A stretch of DNA of 64,000 bases from Marinomonas hwangdonensis (GTDB lineage Bacteria; Pseudomonadota; Gammaproteobacteria; Pseudomonadales; Marinomonadaceae), in assembly GCF_003721245.1 (NCBI RefSeq), contig NZ_RIZG01000003.1, positions 310,001 to 374,000 of the forward strand, read 5' to 3'. Below, piece by piece: positions 1-8,451 of the stretch (positions are counted from its first letter, which is position 1; each line of letters begins with the position of its first letter). The notes under the pieces are model-generated. The model saw only the letters and a program-made list of their open reading frames with translations. It had not been told where the DNA came from and made no database searches. Made by a program: the position numbers and the translations under genes.

Positions 1-461
1 CCGGCGCTTTAGGAAACGGTCAAACCGGTATCGTCTTAACTCAAACCGCGTTAACGACGCACATAGGTAGTGCAGGCCAGTACTTTGTTGCCATCGCCAT
101 TTTCTTCTTCGCTTTTACCTCTATCATTGGTAACTACAGCTACGCAGAAAATGCCCTTACTTACCTAAAGTGGGCCAACAAACCAGGCATCTTTATCCTA
201 CGAGTGTTGGCTCTGGCCATGATTCCATGGGGAGCGTACGAGAGCGTTGCCATGGTATTCAACGTCGCCGATGCCGCGATGGGGTTAATGGCTACCATTA
301 ACCTTATCGCCATCGTGATGCTGTCAGGTCTGGTGGTAAAATTAACCAAAGACTATTTTACCCAGCTGAAAACTCATACGCCGGTATTCAAGTCAGAAGA
401 TTACCCCGAAGTGCGTGAGGATATTGACCTTAGCGTTTGGGATGAAAAACCAAACAAATAA
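1..461 (+). CDS. Sodium:alanine symporter (AGCS family), C-terminal part
   Basis: This is the 3' end of a gene that enters from the left edge; the frame is open from base 3 to the stop at 459-461, giving about 152 residues. The residues match the C-terminal half of AGCS-family Na+/alanine or glycine symporters: a TIIGNYSYAEN-like stretch (here SIIGNYSYAENAL), then the AMGLMATINLIAI transmembrane segment and a hydrophilic charged tail. At least three hydrophobic helices are visible. The protein would bring small neutral amino acids into the cell with sodium. The N-terminal half and promoter lie outside the window. A strong intrinsic terminator follows 40 bases later. The family call is firm; the exact substrate is not readable. 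Confidence 0.88.
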   Translation, partial: GALGNGQTGIVLTQTALTTHIGSAGQYFVAIAIFFFAFTSIIGNYSYAENALTYLKWANKPGIFILRVLALAMIPWGAYESVAMVFNVADAAMGLMATINLIAIVMLSGLVVKLTKDYFTQLKTHTPVFKSEDYPEVREDIDLSVWDEKPNK

Positions 462-499
462 ATCATTCACACGACCTTGATCAGTCTTACTAACAAAAA

Positions 500-525
500 C
501 CCGCTGCAAATACAGCGGGTTTTTT
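500..525 (+). terminator. Rho-independent terminator after the AGCS symporter
   Basis: CCCGCTG, a six-base loop and CAGCGGG form a perfect 7-bp GC-rich stem followed by six T residues. It lies 39 bases after the symporter stop codon. Confidence 0.9.
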
Positions 526-551
526 ATTGTCTATATATGTAGACAAACGAC

Positions 552-767
552 CTAGAGTTTCGCCGCAATCTTGTACGCTAGCCCATGCAAGAAAGGCCCT
601 GCAATAAACGAAATAACGCCCGCCGCTGGCCAAGCCAATACCCATGCATGCATCCAAATCGACACAAAATCCGCATTAAGACCAATATTTAGATACGTAA
701 TCCACGCCGACATCATAAGCGATAGGGTGAACGACATCAGCACGGCAAAGATAATTCTATGCTTCAT
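552..767 (-). CDS. Small membrane protein, DUF2798 family
   Basis: A 71-residue protein with two predicted transmembrane helices: residues about 5-25 (IIFAVLMSFTLSLMMSAWIT) and about 38-60 (MHAWVLAWPAAGVISFIAGPF). The motif order (S-x-x-M-S, then F...W...W..AW..A...F...P) is that of the DUF2798 family, short inner-membrane proteins of unknown function. It stands alone, convergent with the upstream symporter terminator and divergent from the TauE/SafE gene. The start is the only in-frame ATG giving the complete first helix. No function is claimed. Confidence 0.7.
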   Translation of the reverse strand: MKHRIIFAVLMSFTLSLMMSAWITYLNIGLNADFVSIWMHAWVLAWPAAGVISFIAGPFLHGLAYKIAAKL

Positions 768-913
768 GAATCAATTACTCCTTAAAATGAAGGCTATATT
801 AGCAAGGCCATATATTAATAGTACAAATAAATTTCACCTCCGTTTTCCTTTGCCCTGATAAGATTGGTTACAATGCTCAATCTGCTTACTTCAGTTTTTT
901 TAAAAGAGATCTC

Positions 914-1720
914 ATGGAAAATTTAATTTGGTGGCAATACGCCCTAATCGGCATAATTTTTGTCTGGAGCGGCTTTGTTCGCAGTGGCTTAGGATTCGGC
1001 GGTGCCGTCCTGGCGTTGCCTTTTCTATTATTAGTAAAAAACGATCCGCTATTATTTCTCCCCATCATTTCCATCCACCTCTTGGTATTTTCCAGCTGGA
1101 TTGCATGGCAAGGGGCAAAAGCCACCAAGCAACAAGCTCAACTCGCCGCAGAGCGAGGTGAAGCACCGCAAGAGGCGCAGGGTAACATCGCTTGGGGTTA
1201 TTTGAAAAAAGCCCTTGGCATCATGATAGTCCCAAAGCTGATCGGCGTATTTGGCTTACTCACCTTACCAGGTGACATAGTCACTGGCGTGATTTTCGTC
1301 ATCGTCGCCGTCTTCGCCGTGTCTTATATCTTGAATACCCCTTTTTACACCAACAACCGATTTCTCGATACGATTTTCCTCATGCTCGGCGGCTACGTCA
1401 GTGGTACTTCCTTAATCGGCGCACCGCTCATCGTCTCCGTCTTCGCCACCAAAGTACCACGCCACCAACTGCGCGATACCTTATTTGTACTCTGGTTTAT
1501 CTTAGTCGTCATTAAAATGGTCTCTTTCTTAATTGCGGACATAGACCTACAACTCATCCACCAGCTTTGGTTACTGCCTTGCGCCTTGATTGGTCACGTC
1601 TTTGGACAAAAGCTCCACAACCGCATTCAAAAAGCTGAAACACCCGTCTTCTTCCAATTCATCGGCTGGGCGCTCCTCATCGTCTGCGGCTTTGGCTTGT
1701 ACTCGACCTTTATGCTTTAG
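914..1720 (+). CDS. TauE/SafE (TSUP) family membrane permease
   Basis: A 268-residue integral membrane protein with about eight hydrophobic helices. It has the TSUP signature near the N-terminus (SGFVRSGLGFGGAVLALPFLL, residues about 18-38) and a second half-repeat (GGYVSGTSLIGAPLI, about 159-173). TSUP proteins are thought to move sulfur-containing or organic anions such as sulfite or sulfoacetate across the inner membrane; the substrate here cannot be read. An AGAGA ribosome site lies just before the ATG. A long hairpin (1732-1802) follows directly and may end the transcript. Confidence 0.85.
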   Translation: MENLIWWQYALIGIIFVWSGFVRSGLGFGGAVLALPFLLLVKNDPLLFLPIISIHLLVFSSWIAWQGAKATKQQAQLAAERGEAPQEAQGNIAWGYLKKALGIMIVPKLIGVFGLLTLPGDIVTGVIFVIVAVFAVSYILNTPFYTNNRFLDTIFLMLGGYVSGTSLIGAPLIVSVFATKVPRHQLRDTLFVLWFILVVIKMVSFLIADIDLQLIHQLWLLPCALIGHVFGQKLHNRIQKAETPVFFQFIGWALLIVCGFGLYSTFML

Positions 1721-1731
1721 TCCGCAGTAAC

Positions 1732-1802
1732 GCTGTTTCCAGATCAACTCTCGCTCCGGCGCTAAAGCGCAAACATCCGCGAGATGTTGATCTGGAAACA
1801 GC
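1732..1802. repeat. Long hairpin with a conserved core, left of the KAP gene
   Basis: Perfect 17-base arms (GCTGTTTCCAGATCAAC at 1732-1748 and its complement at 1786-1802) enclose a 37-base core that can fold further (TCTCGC against GCGAGA). The core contains CGGCGCTAAAGCG and AACATCC. The reverse complement of the core of the hairpin at 3406-3473 shares these words in the same order although its arms are unrelated. There is no strong T-run, so it is not a simple terminator. Confidence 0.7.
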
Positions 1803-1841
1803 TTGGTCTTGATTTTGTGATATATAACAAAGGAATGTCCT

Positions 1842-3392
1842 ATGAGCGACACAGTAACAAAAGCGTTTACCGATTGCGCGACTAAGAATAAGAGAAAAGA
1901 ACTCGCAGAACGTTTTACTCAATACTTAAAAAGCCGTAATACAAAAGATAATGCCTATGTTGTGAACCTAAACGGCGCTTGGGGAACAGGGAAAACTTAC
2001 TTTGTTACCGAATGGAAAAAACTTGTCGAAAAGCAAGGTCACATAGCCATCAAGATAGATGCTTGGGAATCGGATTATCTAAATGATCCACTCGCCACCA
2101 TCATTGCTGAACTGCTTGAACAGATCAAATCAAACATCAAGAACCACGATGCAAGATTTCGAAATGCGGAAAGAAACGTCGCCAGCGCCATATTTAATAT
2201 GGGCAAAAGCGTACTTCCAATCGGGTCAAAGGTTGTAGGTAGGCACCTTTTCGGAGAAGCGGCAACAAACGAAATACTCGACCTAATTGCTGCTGCCACA
2301 GGCTCCGTCACTAATCATAGTGCTGTAAAAGGCGACTTGAATATGGGCGATCTAGGATTAGAAGTCGCCAGTCAGCACAAACGACATAAGCAATTCACCC
2401 AAGACTTCAAGAAACAGGCACGCGAACTTGTCGACTTCGCCCTTGAGGGCAACCCTAACAAACAAGTCTTCATTTTCATTGATGAACTGGATCGTTGCCG
2501 CCCAACTTACGCCATCGAGATGCTAGAGACGGTAAAACACTTATTTGATATTCCAGACTTCATCTTTGTTTTATCCACCGACACCAATCAATTACAACAT
2601 TCGATCAAAGCCGTTTACGGCCATGACTTCGATTCCCATGAATACCTCAGTCGATTTTTCGAACAACGCTTAACGCTTACAGAATTAAATTATTTTGAAT
2701 TTCTAACCGCTGAAAAAATATTTGAGAAAGAAGATTTTGAACCGCTTCCAACATTACCTGCGGTTAATTCAGCAGAAGAATTGAGAGCTGCTGTAGCCCT
2801 TATTTGTGAACAGAACAAGTACCACCTATCACTACGTAGGGTGAAGCAAATCTGCGTGCAACTAGAGATGGTGTTGGATTCAATAGAATTAAAAGAAAAT
2901 ACATACCCGATTCTTACTTTAATCGGACTAGTTATTGGAAACACTCTTTACAGTGGAAAATTAAAATTAGAATCCGTATTAGCCAATGCACAACTGGCAC
3001 TAAAACACAGACCAATAGACAAAAAAGCGGACATTAGCTTTAACTCTTTTCCTGTCTATACACTTCAAGGCAACGGATATACACTTCACGACTACAAATC
3101 TACATCAACACAGCCTAAAGCTATTAACTCTGAAGAAATAATTGAAAATTGTTTTAAAGGAGTTCAGCAATTAACATCGGGACAAGGAGTATCTACATTT
3201 AGCTTCGGAGATGATAATAAACATATTAAGTTCCAACAGGATTACTTCAAATCACTAAAAATAAAACCAAGTGAATTATACGATAGACTTGTGTCTCTCC
3301 AGCAAAAAGAGGCAGACGGCATCATCAGCCACGAAGAACAGTTACTTCGGATTATTGACGGTTTTAATATTTCACTAGAAGTTGAAACCTAA
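1842..3392 (+). CDS. KAP family P-loop NTPase
   Basis: A 516-residue protein. Walker A is GAWGTGKT (residues 45-52) and Walker B is FIFIDELDRC with the following RPTYAIEMLE (about 208-226), the typical KAP signature. A moderately hydrophobic segment around residues 100-160 lies in the insert between the Walker motifs where KAP proteins often carry membrane helices, but no clear TM is visible. The C-terminal half is richer in AT codons than neighbouring genes. KAP NTPases are sporadically distributed; some are membrane-associated and some occur in phage-defence or abortive-infection loci, but no function is shown for this one. It stands alone between two related hairpins, with an AAAGGA ribosome site 8 bases before the ATG. 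Confidence 0.85.
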   Translation: MSDTVTKAFTDCATKNKRKELAERFTQYLKSRNTKDNAYVVNLNGAWGTGKTYFVTEWKKLVEKQGHIAIKIDAWESDYLNDPLATIIAELLEQIKSNIKNHDARFRNAERNVASAIFNMGKSVLPIGSKVVGRHLFGEAATNEILDLIAAATGSVTNHSAVKGDLNMGDLGLEVASQHKRHKQFTQDFKKQARELVDFALEGNPNKQVFIFIDELDRCRPTYAIEMLETVKHLFDIPDFIFVLSTDTNQLQHSIKAVYGHDFDSHEYLSRFFEQRLTLTELNYFEFLTAEKIFEKEDFEPLPTLPAVNSAEELRAAVALICEQNKYHLSLRRVKQICVQLEMVLDSIELKENTYPILTLIGLVIGNTLYSGKLKLESVLANAQLALKHRPIDKKADISFNSFPVYTLQGNGYTLHDYKSTSTQPKAINSEEIIENCFKGVQQLTSGQGVSTFSFGDDNKHIKFQQDYFKSLKIKPSELYDRLVSLQQKEADGIISHEEQLLRIIDGFNISLEVET

Positions 3393-3405
3393 ACACTAGA
3401 TATAA

Positions 3406-3473
3406 GCAACAAAGACCAACGCAGAGTGGATGTTCTCGCTTTAGCGCCGTAACGAGGCGTTGGTCTTTGTTGC
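3406..3473. repeat. Long hairpin with a conserved core, right of the KAP gene
   Basis: Perfect 17-base arms (GCAACAAAGACCAACGC at 3406-3422; complement at 3457-3473) enclose a 34-base core containing GGATGTT and CGCTTTAGCGCCG. Read on the other strand this core matches that of the hairpin at 1732-1802 (CGGCGCTAAAGCG then AACATCC), so the two lie in opposite orientation around the KAP gene. The arms themselves are not related. Confidence 0.7.
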
Positions 3474-3506
3474 GGATTTACCGGTTAACGTCCTCTTGAA
3501 AAGCGA

Positions 3507-6371
3507 TTAGGAAGCTGAGGATTGCGTTAATTGATCAACCAGATAGACGATGGATTGATACTCGATGCCGCTGTGTTCCGACAAACCAATCTCGCAGGTG
3601 CGGCTGTTGGAGTAACCCACTTCGCAACCTTCTACAGCTTTAGCCAAGGTTTTCAGGGCGCTGGCGTTGAGCTCGGGTGTCGAGAAGCCTTTGTCGCCAG
3701 CAAAGCCACAGCAGGTAATGTCTGGCGGAATCACCACTTCATCGGCGAGTTGGTGGGCAAGCTGTACAAAGCTGTCGGCGAGTCCCATGCGAGTGGTGCT
3801 GCAGGTGACATGAAGGGCCATTTTACCAAGTTTTTCTCTTACTCTAACATTCGGCATGACGTGAGAAGACACAAAGCTCACTTGTTCATGCAGTTCTAAA
3901 CGGGAGTCTAAGCTCTCTTTCATACTTGATAGGCAAGGGCTGACGTCGCAGACGATGGGGATACGGCCATTGTCGCTGACGTCTAATAAGAGGCGATTTA
4001 ACTCATCAGACTTTTGCTTCGCCGCATCAAATTGACCTTTAGATTGGAAGGCCATGCCACAACATTGGCTTTCTACCTCTTTGGGTACAATGACTTTATA
4101 GCCGGCTTTTTGCAATACAGAGAACATCACCTCCATAACGGAGCGTTTATCTTCTGCATTCGGTCCTGCGCCCATGACACGGGTCGCACAGCTAGGAAAA
4201 TACACCACGTCTTTTTGCGTGTCATCCCATTGTTTGATGGGAATAGAACCCAGAGAACCTGCTGCCGTCGGCGTCTGTTTATGCCATTGAGGCACAACAC
4301 CTTTAGAGGCTTTATTCAGCAACGACGTGACCTTTGTCATGCCAGAATCGCCAATCACTCGACGCGTACCGCTGGCCACACTTAATCCCAATTTCGCAGC
4401 TTTTGTTGTTCCCTCAAAATGATCCGCGACCCAATAACCAACTTTGCTGTTTGGATGACGATCGTGGCGCAGTTCTCGCGTTAAATCCCCCGTGTTGATG
4501 CCAACCGGGCACTGTGTAGAACACAAGCCACAGGCAGCACAGGTATCAATCGCTTGATAATCATAGTCTTTTTGTAATAGTGCTAATCGCTCTGGGTCCG
4601 CACCTGTTGTGGTCAAACGCTGGATTTCACGCCATACCACAATACGCTGGCGAGGAGTTAAGGTCAGCGCTTTTGACGGACAAACCGGTTCGCAAAAACC
4701 ACACTCAATGCAGGTATCAACTTTGTCGTTGGCTTTTGGCAAGGGTTTCAGGTTTTGCACATGCAAGTTGGCATTGTGGGATAAGATCACATCAGGATTC
4801 AGCAAGCCTTGCGGGTCAAACGCGCGCTTGATCTCCCACATGATATCGTAGGCTTCTTTGCCCCATTCCAATTCCACATAAGGTGCCATGTTGCGGCCTG
4901 TGCCGTGCTCCGCTTTCAACGAGCCTTGGTATTTTACCGCGACTAATTGCGCGACTTCGTCCATCAGCTGTTCGTAGCGTTTTACTTCCTTAGGATCATC
5001 AAAACCTTGAGTAAACACGAAATGCAAATTGCCTTCTAACGCGTGGCCGAACAGAATTGCTTCACTGTAACCGTGTTTTTGAAAGACGCCTTGTAGCTCC
5101 AAAACGCCTTCAGCAAGTTTTTCAATAGGGAAGGCCACGTCTTCGATGATGACAGTGGTACCCACAGGACGCACCGCTCCCACAGCAGGGAACAAGCCTT
5201 TGCGAATCTTCCAATAAGAATCGTAGATAACTTTGTCTTGGGTAAACTCAATCGGGTTTAATGTGGCTTGACCACTTAACGCCTGTTTCACCAAGGCCAA
5301 ATTGGCTTCTAATTCTTCGGCATCAGCCGCGCGGACATCCACCAATAAACCGGCGGCCTGTGGACCAAGTGACGATAAAATGTCCGGCATGCCAGGCTTT
5401 CCTTCTACCGCTCTAAGGCCTGCGCGGTCGATCAACTCTACTGCCGACACCGGTGACGGTTTCAGTTCAGTAACCGCTCGACAGGTCGCTTCCATATCGT
5501 CAAAAAAGATCATCGCGGCGGCTTTGATAGGGTGGTCTACCACGGTCTCGTAGGTCACTTCACTGATAAAGCCCAAAGTACCTTCGGAACCAATCATCAA
5601 ATGCAACAAGATATCAAAGGGGTCATGATAGTCCGTTAAGCTGTTTAAACTGTACCCTGTAGTATTTTTCAAACGGTATTTGTGTCTAATTTTGTCTGCC
5701 AGTGCAGTATTTGCCATCACGTCTTGAGACAAGCGCGTTAAGGTATTTAGCAAGTCTCCATGACGTTCACGAAAGGCGGCGCGGCTGGCTTCGTCCGCTG
5801 TGTCTAAAAGAGTGCCATCGGCAAAAATCAGTCGGGCGTTTTGAATCGTGTGGTAGCTGTTTTGCGCGGTACCACAGCACATACCACTGGCGTTGTTAGC
5901 CGCGATGCCGCCAATCATACAGGCATTAATCGACGCGGGATCTGGGCCAATTTTACGCTGAAAGGGCGCCAGTAATTGATTGGCTCGCGCACCAATAATA
6001 CCAGGCTGCAATGAAATGCTATGGCCATGATCATGCACACGATGGCCTTTCCAGTTATCGGACAGCTGTATCAAAATAGAATCGGTCACTGCCTGCCCAG
6101 ACAAACTCGTGCCCGCCGCACGAAAAGTGACGGGCAAATCATGCTTTCTGGCTTCTTCTAACACGATGCGCACTTCATCTTCATTATTTACCCGAACAAT
6201 CAACTGAGGAATCAGGCGATAAAAGCTCGCATCTGTGCCATAAGCCAAGGTTCTTAAGGGGTCTCGGATAAGCCGAGCATCGTCAATCACGTTTTTTAAC
6301 GCAAGATACAGATCGTGATAGTGCGTTGCTTTGTGTGCAAGCGTGTTCGTAGCAGTAGAGTCAGCCTTCAT
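3507..6371 (-). CDS. Quinone-linked D-lactate dehydrogenase, FAD and Fe-S (LldE/Dld-II type)
   Basis: A 954-residue GlcD-GlpC type fusion. The N-terminal FAD-binding PCMH domain (about 40-270, with TFRAAGTSLSGQAV) is followed by a FAD-oxidase C-terminal domain (to about 540). Two 4Fe-4S ferredoxin motifs come next (CIECGFCEPVC near 550 and CAACGLCSTQC near 613), then two cysteine-rich CCG domains (SQCCGMAF and ITCCGFAGDKGF). This architecture and length match the NAD-independent D-lactate dehydrogenases of Pseudomonas and relatives, which oxidise D-lactate to pyruvate and pass electrons to the quinone pool; D-2-hydroxyglutarate oxidase relatives share the layout. It is divergent from a PdhR-like regulator with a palindromic operator between, which fits lactate/pyruvate control. 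Confidence 0.82.
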   Translation of the reverse strand: MKADSTATNTLAHKATHYHDLYLALKNVIDDARLIRDPLRTLAYGTDASFYRLIPQLIVRVNNEDEVRIVLEEARKHDLPVTFRAAGTSLSGQAVTDSILIQLSDNWKGHRVHDHGHSISLQPGIIGARANQLLAPFQRKIGPDPASINACMIGGIAANNASGMCCGTAQNSYHTIQNARLIFADGTLLDTADEASRAAFRERHGDLLNTLTRLSQDVMANTALADKIRHKYRLKNTTGYSLNSLTDYHDPFDILLHLMIGSEGTLGFISEVTYETVVDHPIKAAAMIFFDDMEATCRAVTELKPSPVSAVELIDRAGLRAVEGKPGMPDILSSLGPQAAGLLVDVRAADAEELEANLALVKQALSGQATLNPIEFTQDKVIYDSYWKIRKGLFPAVGAVRPVGTTVIIEDVAFPIEKLAEGVLELQGVFQKHGYSEAILFGHALEGNLHFVFTQGFDDPKEVKRYEQLMDEVAQLVAVKYQGSLKAEHGTGRNMAPYVELEWGKEAYDIMWEIKRAFDPQGLLNPDVILSHNANLHVQNLKPLPKANDKVDTCIECGFCEPVCPSKALTLTPRQRIVVWREIQRLTTTGADPERLALLQKDYDYQAIDTCAACGLCSTQCPVGINTGDLTRELRHDRHPNSKVGYWVADHFEGTTKAAKLGLSVASGTRRVIGDSGMTKVTSLLNKASKGVVPQWHKQTPTAAGSLGSIPIKQWDDTQKDVVYFPSCATRVMGAGPNAEDKRSVMEVMFSVLQKAGYKVIVPKEVESQCCGMAFQSKGQFDAAKQKSDELNRLLLDVSDNGRIPIVCDVSPCLSSMKESLDSRLELHEQVSFVSSHVMPNVRVREKLGKMALHVTCSTTRMGLADSFVQLAHQLADEVVIPPDITCCGFAGDKGFSTPELNASALKTLAKAVEGCEVGYSNSRTCEIGLSEHSGIEYQSIVYLVDQLTQSSAS

Positions 6372-6499
6372 AAAAATCCCACAGTGGTCGTGTTTAGAGC
6401 CATTATTTTTGTTTTTTCATAGTTTGTTTAAATCAACCGGTATTTTTAGGTGAATCCTTCACCACCTAAGACCCATGGACAAAACAAATCTCTGAATAT

Positions 6500-6514
6500 A
6501 TTGGTAATACCAAT
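6500..6514. promoter_or_regulatory. PdhR/LldR-type operator
   Basis: ATTGGTAATACCAAT is a perfect 15-base palindrome of the form ATTGGT-N3-ACCAAT. It agrees with the known Escherichia coli PdhR box (TTGGT-N3-ACCAA core). It lies in the 299-base region between the D-lactate dehydrogenase (start 6371) and the PdhR-like gene (start 6671), about 130 bases before the former, so it could serve either promoter. Confidence 0.75.
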
Positions 6515-6670
6515 TTACCTTAATCTATAAGGGCACATTAAAAAGACCGATGACTTTTGTCAATCATTAGTTTAGTGGTTATTTCGTCCATTTTAGCGAT
6601 AAAATACCTTGGCTTTACCACTTTTTGACTTATACACAGCGCCTTAAAAGCAGATATTTCAGGAATAATC

Positions 6671-7447
6671 ATGACAATTCATTCACTTAGTCGCGTTAAA
6701 CAACCAAAAATTTCCGACATCATCATGAAAGAATTAGAAAGCATGATTGTAGAAGGAAGCTTTACGGCGGGGCAAAAGCTGCCACCAGAAAGAGAGTTAG
6801 CTGCCCGTTTTGAAGTGTCCCGACCTTCCTTACGAGAAGCCATTCAAAAACTGATTGCCCGTGGCGTGCTCACCAGTCGCCATGGCGGTGGCACCTATGT
6901 GTCGGAACAACTTGGCACCTCCTTTGCCGATCCACTGCAAGACTTACTCAGCTCCCACGATGAATTCTTGTACGACCAATTGGAATTTCGCGACGCGCTA
7001 GAGAGTCTCGCGGCTTACTATGCGGCGTTGCGCAGCACAGAAACGGACAAAGCCAAACTGACACAGTGTTTTAATCAGCTCGTCGACGCCAATAAAAACC
7101 AGATTTTTGACTTGGAAGCGAAATTGGATATGGAACTTCATATGACCATTGCCGAAGCCGCCCACAACGTGGTGTTATTGCACAGTCTACGCAGCTTACA
7201 TGCCATGCTGGCAAAAAGTATTTCGAGTAACCTACAAAACCTTTTTGAAAAGAAATCGGCTCGCCACCAAATAATGGAACAACATAGAACCTTATACCAA
7301 GCCATCATGGAGGGTAATGCCGACGCTGCACGAGCCGCCGCCCATTCCCATTTGGTGTTTGTAGAAGAAAACTTGTTAAACATGCGCCAAGAAGAAACAC
7401 GAATCCAGCGCTCGCTACGTAGAAACGAGCACCAGAATTCGCTTTGA
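6671..7447 (+). CDS. pdhR: GntR/FadR-family regulator, PdhR-like
   Basis: A 258-residue regulator. The winged-helix domain (about 14-78) has PPERELAARFEVSRPSLREAI, followed by an FCD effector domain (about 90-235). Several stretches resemble E. coli PdhR closely: SFADPL, the ESLAAYYAALRST segment, IAEAAHNVVLLHSLR and the C-terminal RSLRR. PdhR senses pyruvate. Here the gene sits beside a D-lactate dehydrogenase rather than the pdh operon, so it probably responds to lactate or pyruvate and may be called lldR in other annotations. The start is the ATG after AGGAATAATC. The family is certain; the exact orthology is moderately sure. Confidence 0.8.
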   Translation: MTIHSLSRVKQPKISDIIMKELESMIVEGSFTAGQKLPPERELAARFEVSRPSLREAIQKLIARGVLTSRHGGGTYVSEQLGTSFADPLQDLLSSHDEFLYDQLEFRDALESLAAYYAALRSTETDKAKLTQCFNQLVDANKNQIFDLEAKLDMELHMTIAEAAHNVVLLHSLRSLHAMLAKSISSNLQNLFEKKSARHQIMEQHRTLYQAIMEGNADAARAAAHSHLVFVEENLLNMRQEETRIQRSLRRNEHQNSL

Positions 7448-7473
7448 ACAATCTTTGGATATTCCTGTGATCA

Positions 7474-8334
7474 TTACTTTTCTGTGATGTCCAAAGCATC
7501 ACTCAATGCGGCTTTCATCACCTCGATAGAAGGTGTTTTTTCCGTCCAATATTCGAAGGCAATTGCACCTTGTTGAACAAGCATGCCCAAGCCATTGACC
7601 GTCGTGCAGCCTTTAGTTTTCGCAGTTTGAATCAATCGAGTTTCAGGTGGATTGAAAATCCCATCTGCAACTACCATGCTAGATTTAATAAAATCTGTGT
7701 CTATATCTAGCTCCGCATCCACATTCGGGAACAAACCAATAGAAGTCACATTGATCACTAAATCCGTCTCGGCAGGAATCTGATATTGCTTTGTCCAAGC
7801 GTGGTACTCCGCGCCAGCAGACGTGTTATCGGCAACCAGTTTGGCAAGCTCTTCGCCGCGTTCTTGATTACGGTTCACTATGATTATGTTTGCCACACCA
7901 GCCAAGGCCAGTTCAACCGCAACCGCTCGTGCCGCGCCACCAGCGCCAAACAAAACAACGCGCTTTTTGATTAGCTCTAAACTGGATTTAACGGATTCGA
8001 CAAAACCACGGCCATCGGTATTTTCGCCAATCAGCTTACCATCACGATTCACCACGGTATTAACCGCGCCGATGATTCGAGCCGATTCGCCTAAGTCATC
8101 AAGGTGAGAAATAACGGACACTTTATGAGGAATAGAGCAGTTAAAACCGCGCCAGTTCATGGCTTTCGCACCTAACACGGCGTTTTTAAGATCATCCGGC
8201 TGGATTTCGCAATTGATGTAACGCCAATCCAGACCTAAATCTCGATACGCGGCTTCCATCATCACGCCAGTAGGGTTTTCTAAGGCTGGCGTGGCAAAAG
8301 AACCGGTTAATTCGCTTAAGAAATTCTTCGGCAT
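7474..8334 (-). CDS. Shikimate/quinate dehydrogenase family protein (second AroE paralogue)
   Basis: A 286-residue member of the AroE/YdiB family. The substrate domain carries GFNCSIPHK (near 64-72, with the catalytic Lys) and NTDGRGF (near 104-110, with the Asp). The NAD(P) domain carries GAGGAARA (near 130), and VNGLGMLVQQGAIAFEYW closes the protein. The usual NVTIPHK is here NCSIPHK. The housekeeping aroE is at 18230-19039 next to hemF, so this copy is probably a quinate/shikimate dehydrogenase or an AroE-like enzyme of undefined substrate. It has no obvious partner genes: a convergent regulator lies on one side and a MATE pump on the other. Confidence 0.8.
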   Translation of the reverse strand: MPKNFLSELTGSFATPALENPTGVMMEAAYRDLGLDWRYINCEIQPDDLKNAVLGAKAMNWRGFNCSIPHKVSVISHLDDLGESARIIGAVNTVVNRDGKLIGENTDGRGFVESVKSSLELIKKRVVLFGAGGAARAVAVELALAGVANIIIVNRNQERGEELAKLVADNTSAGAEYHAWTKQYQIPAETDLVINVTSIGLFPNVDAELDIDTDFIKSSMVVADGIFNPPETRLIQTAKTKGCTTVNGLGMLVQQGAIAFEYWTEKTPSIEVMKAALSDALDITEK

Positions 8335-8451
8335 ATTGAATTCTCTCCATGTTTTGTGGCTTTAAAAAAGAACACGTCATGCATGGTAGCAAACCCAGTC
8401 GCTAGAAAAATTTCAATTATTAACAGAGTCCTTTACACGAAGTAATCCAGT

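Noticed and set aside
552..858. Plus-strand reading frame opposite the DUF2798 gene
   Set aside because: It is the shadow of the DUF2798 coding sequence, and its protein has no coherent hydrophobic or domain pattern.
1732..3473. KAP gene as an integron cassette between attC sites
   Set aside because: The hairpins lack the RYYYAAC and GTTRRRY ends of attC, the arms are perfectly paired without the typical bulges, and no integrase is present in the window.
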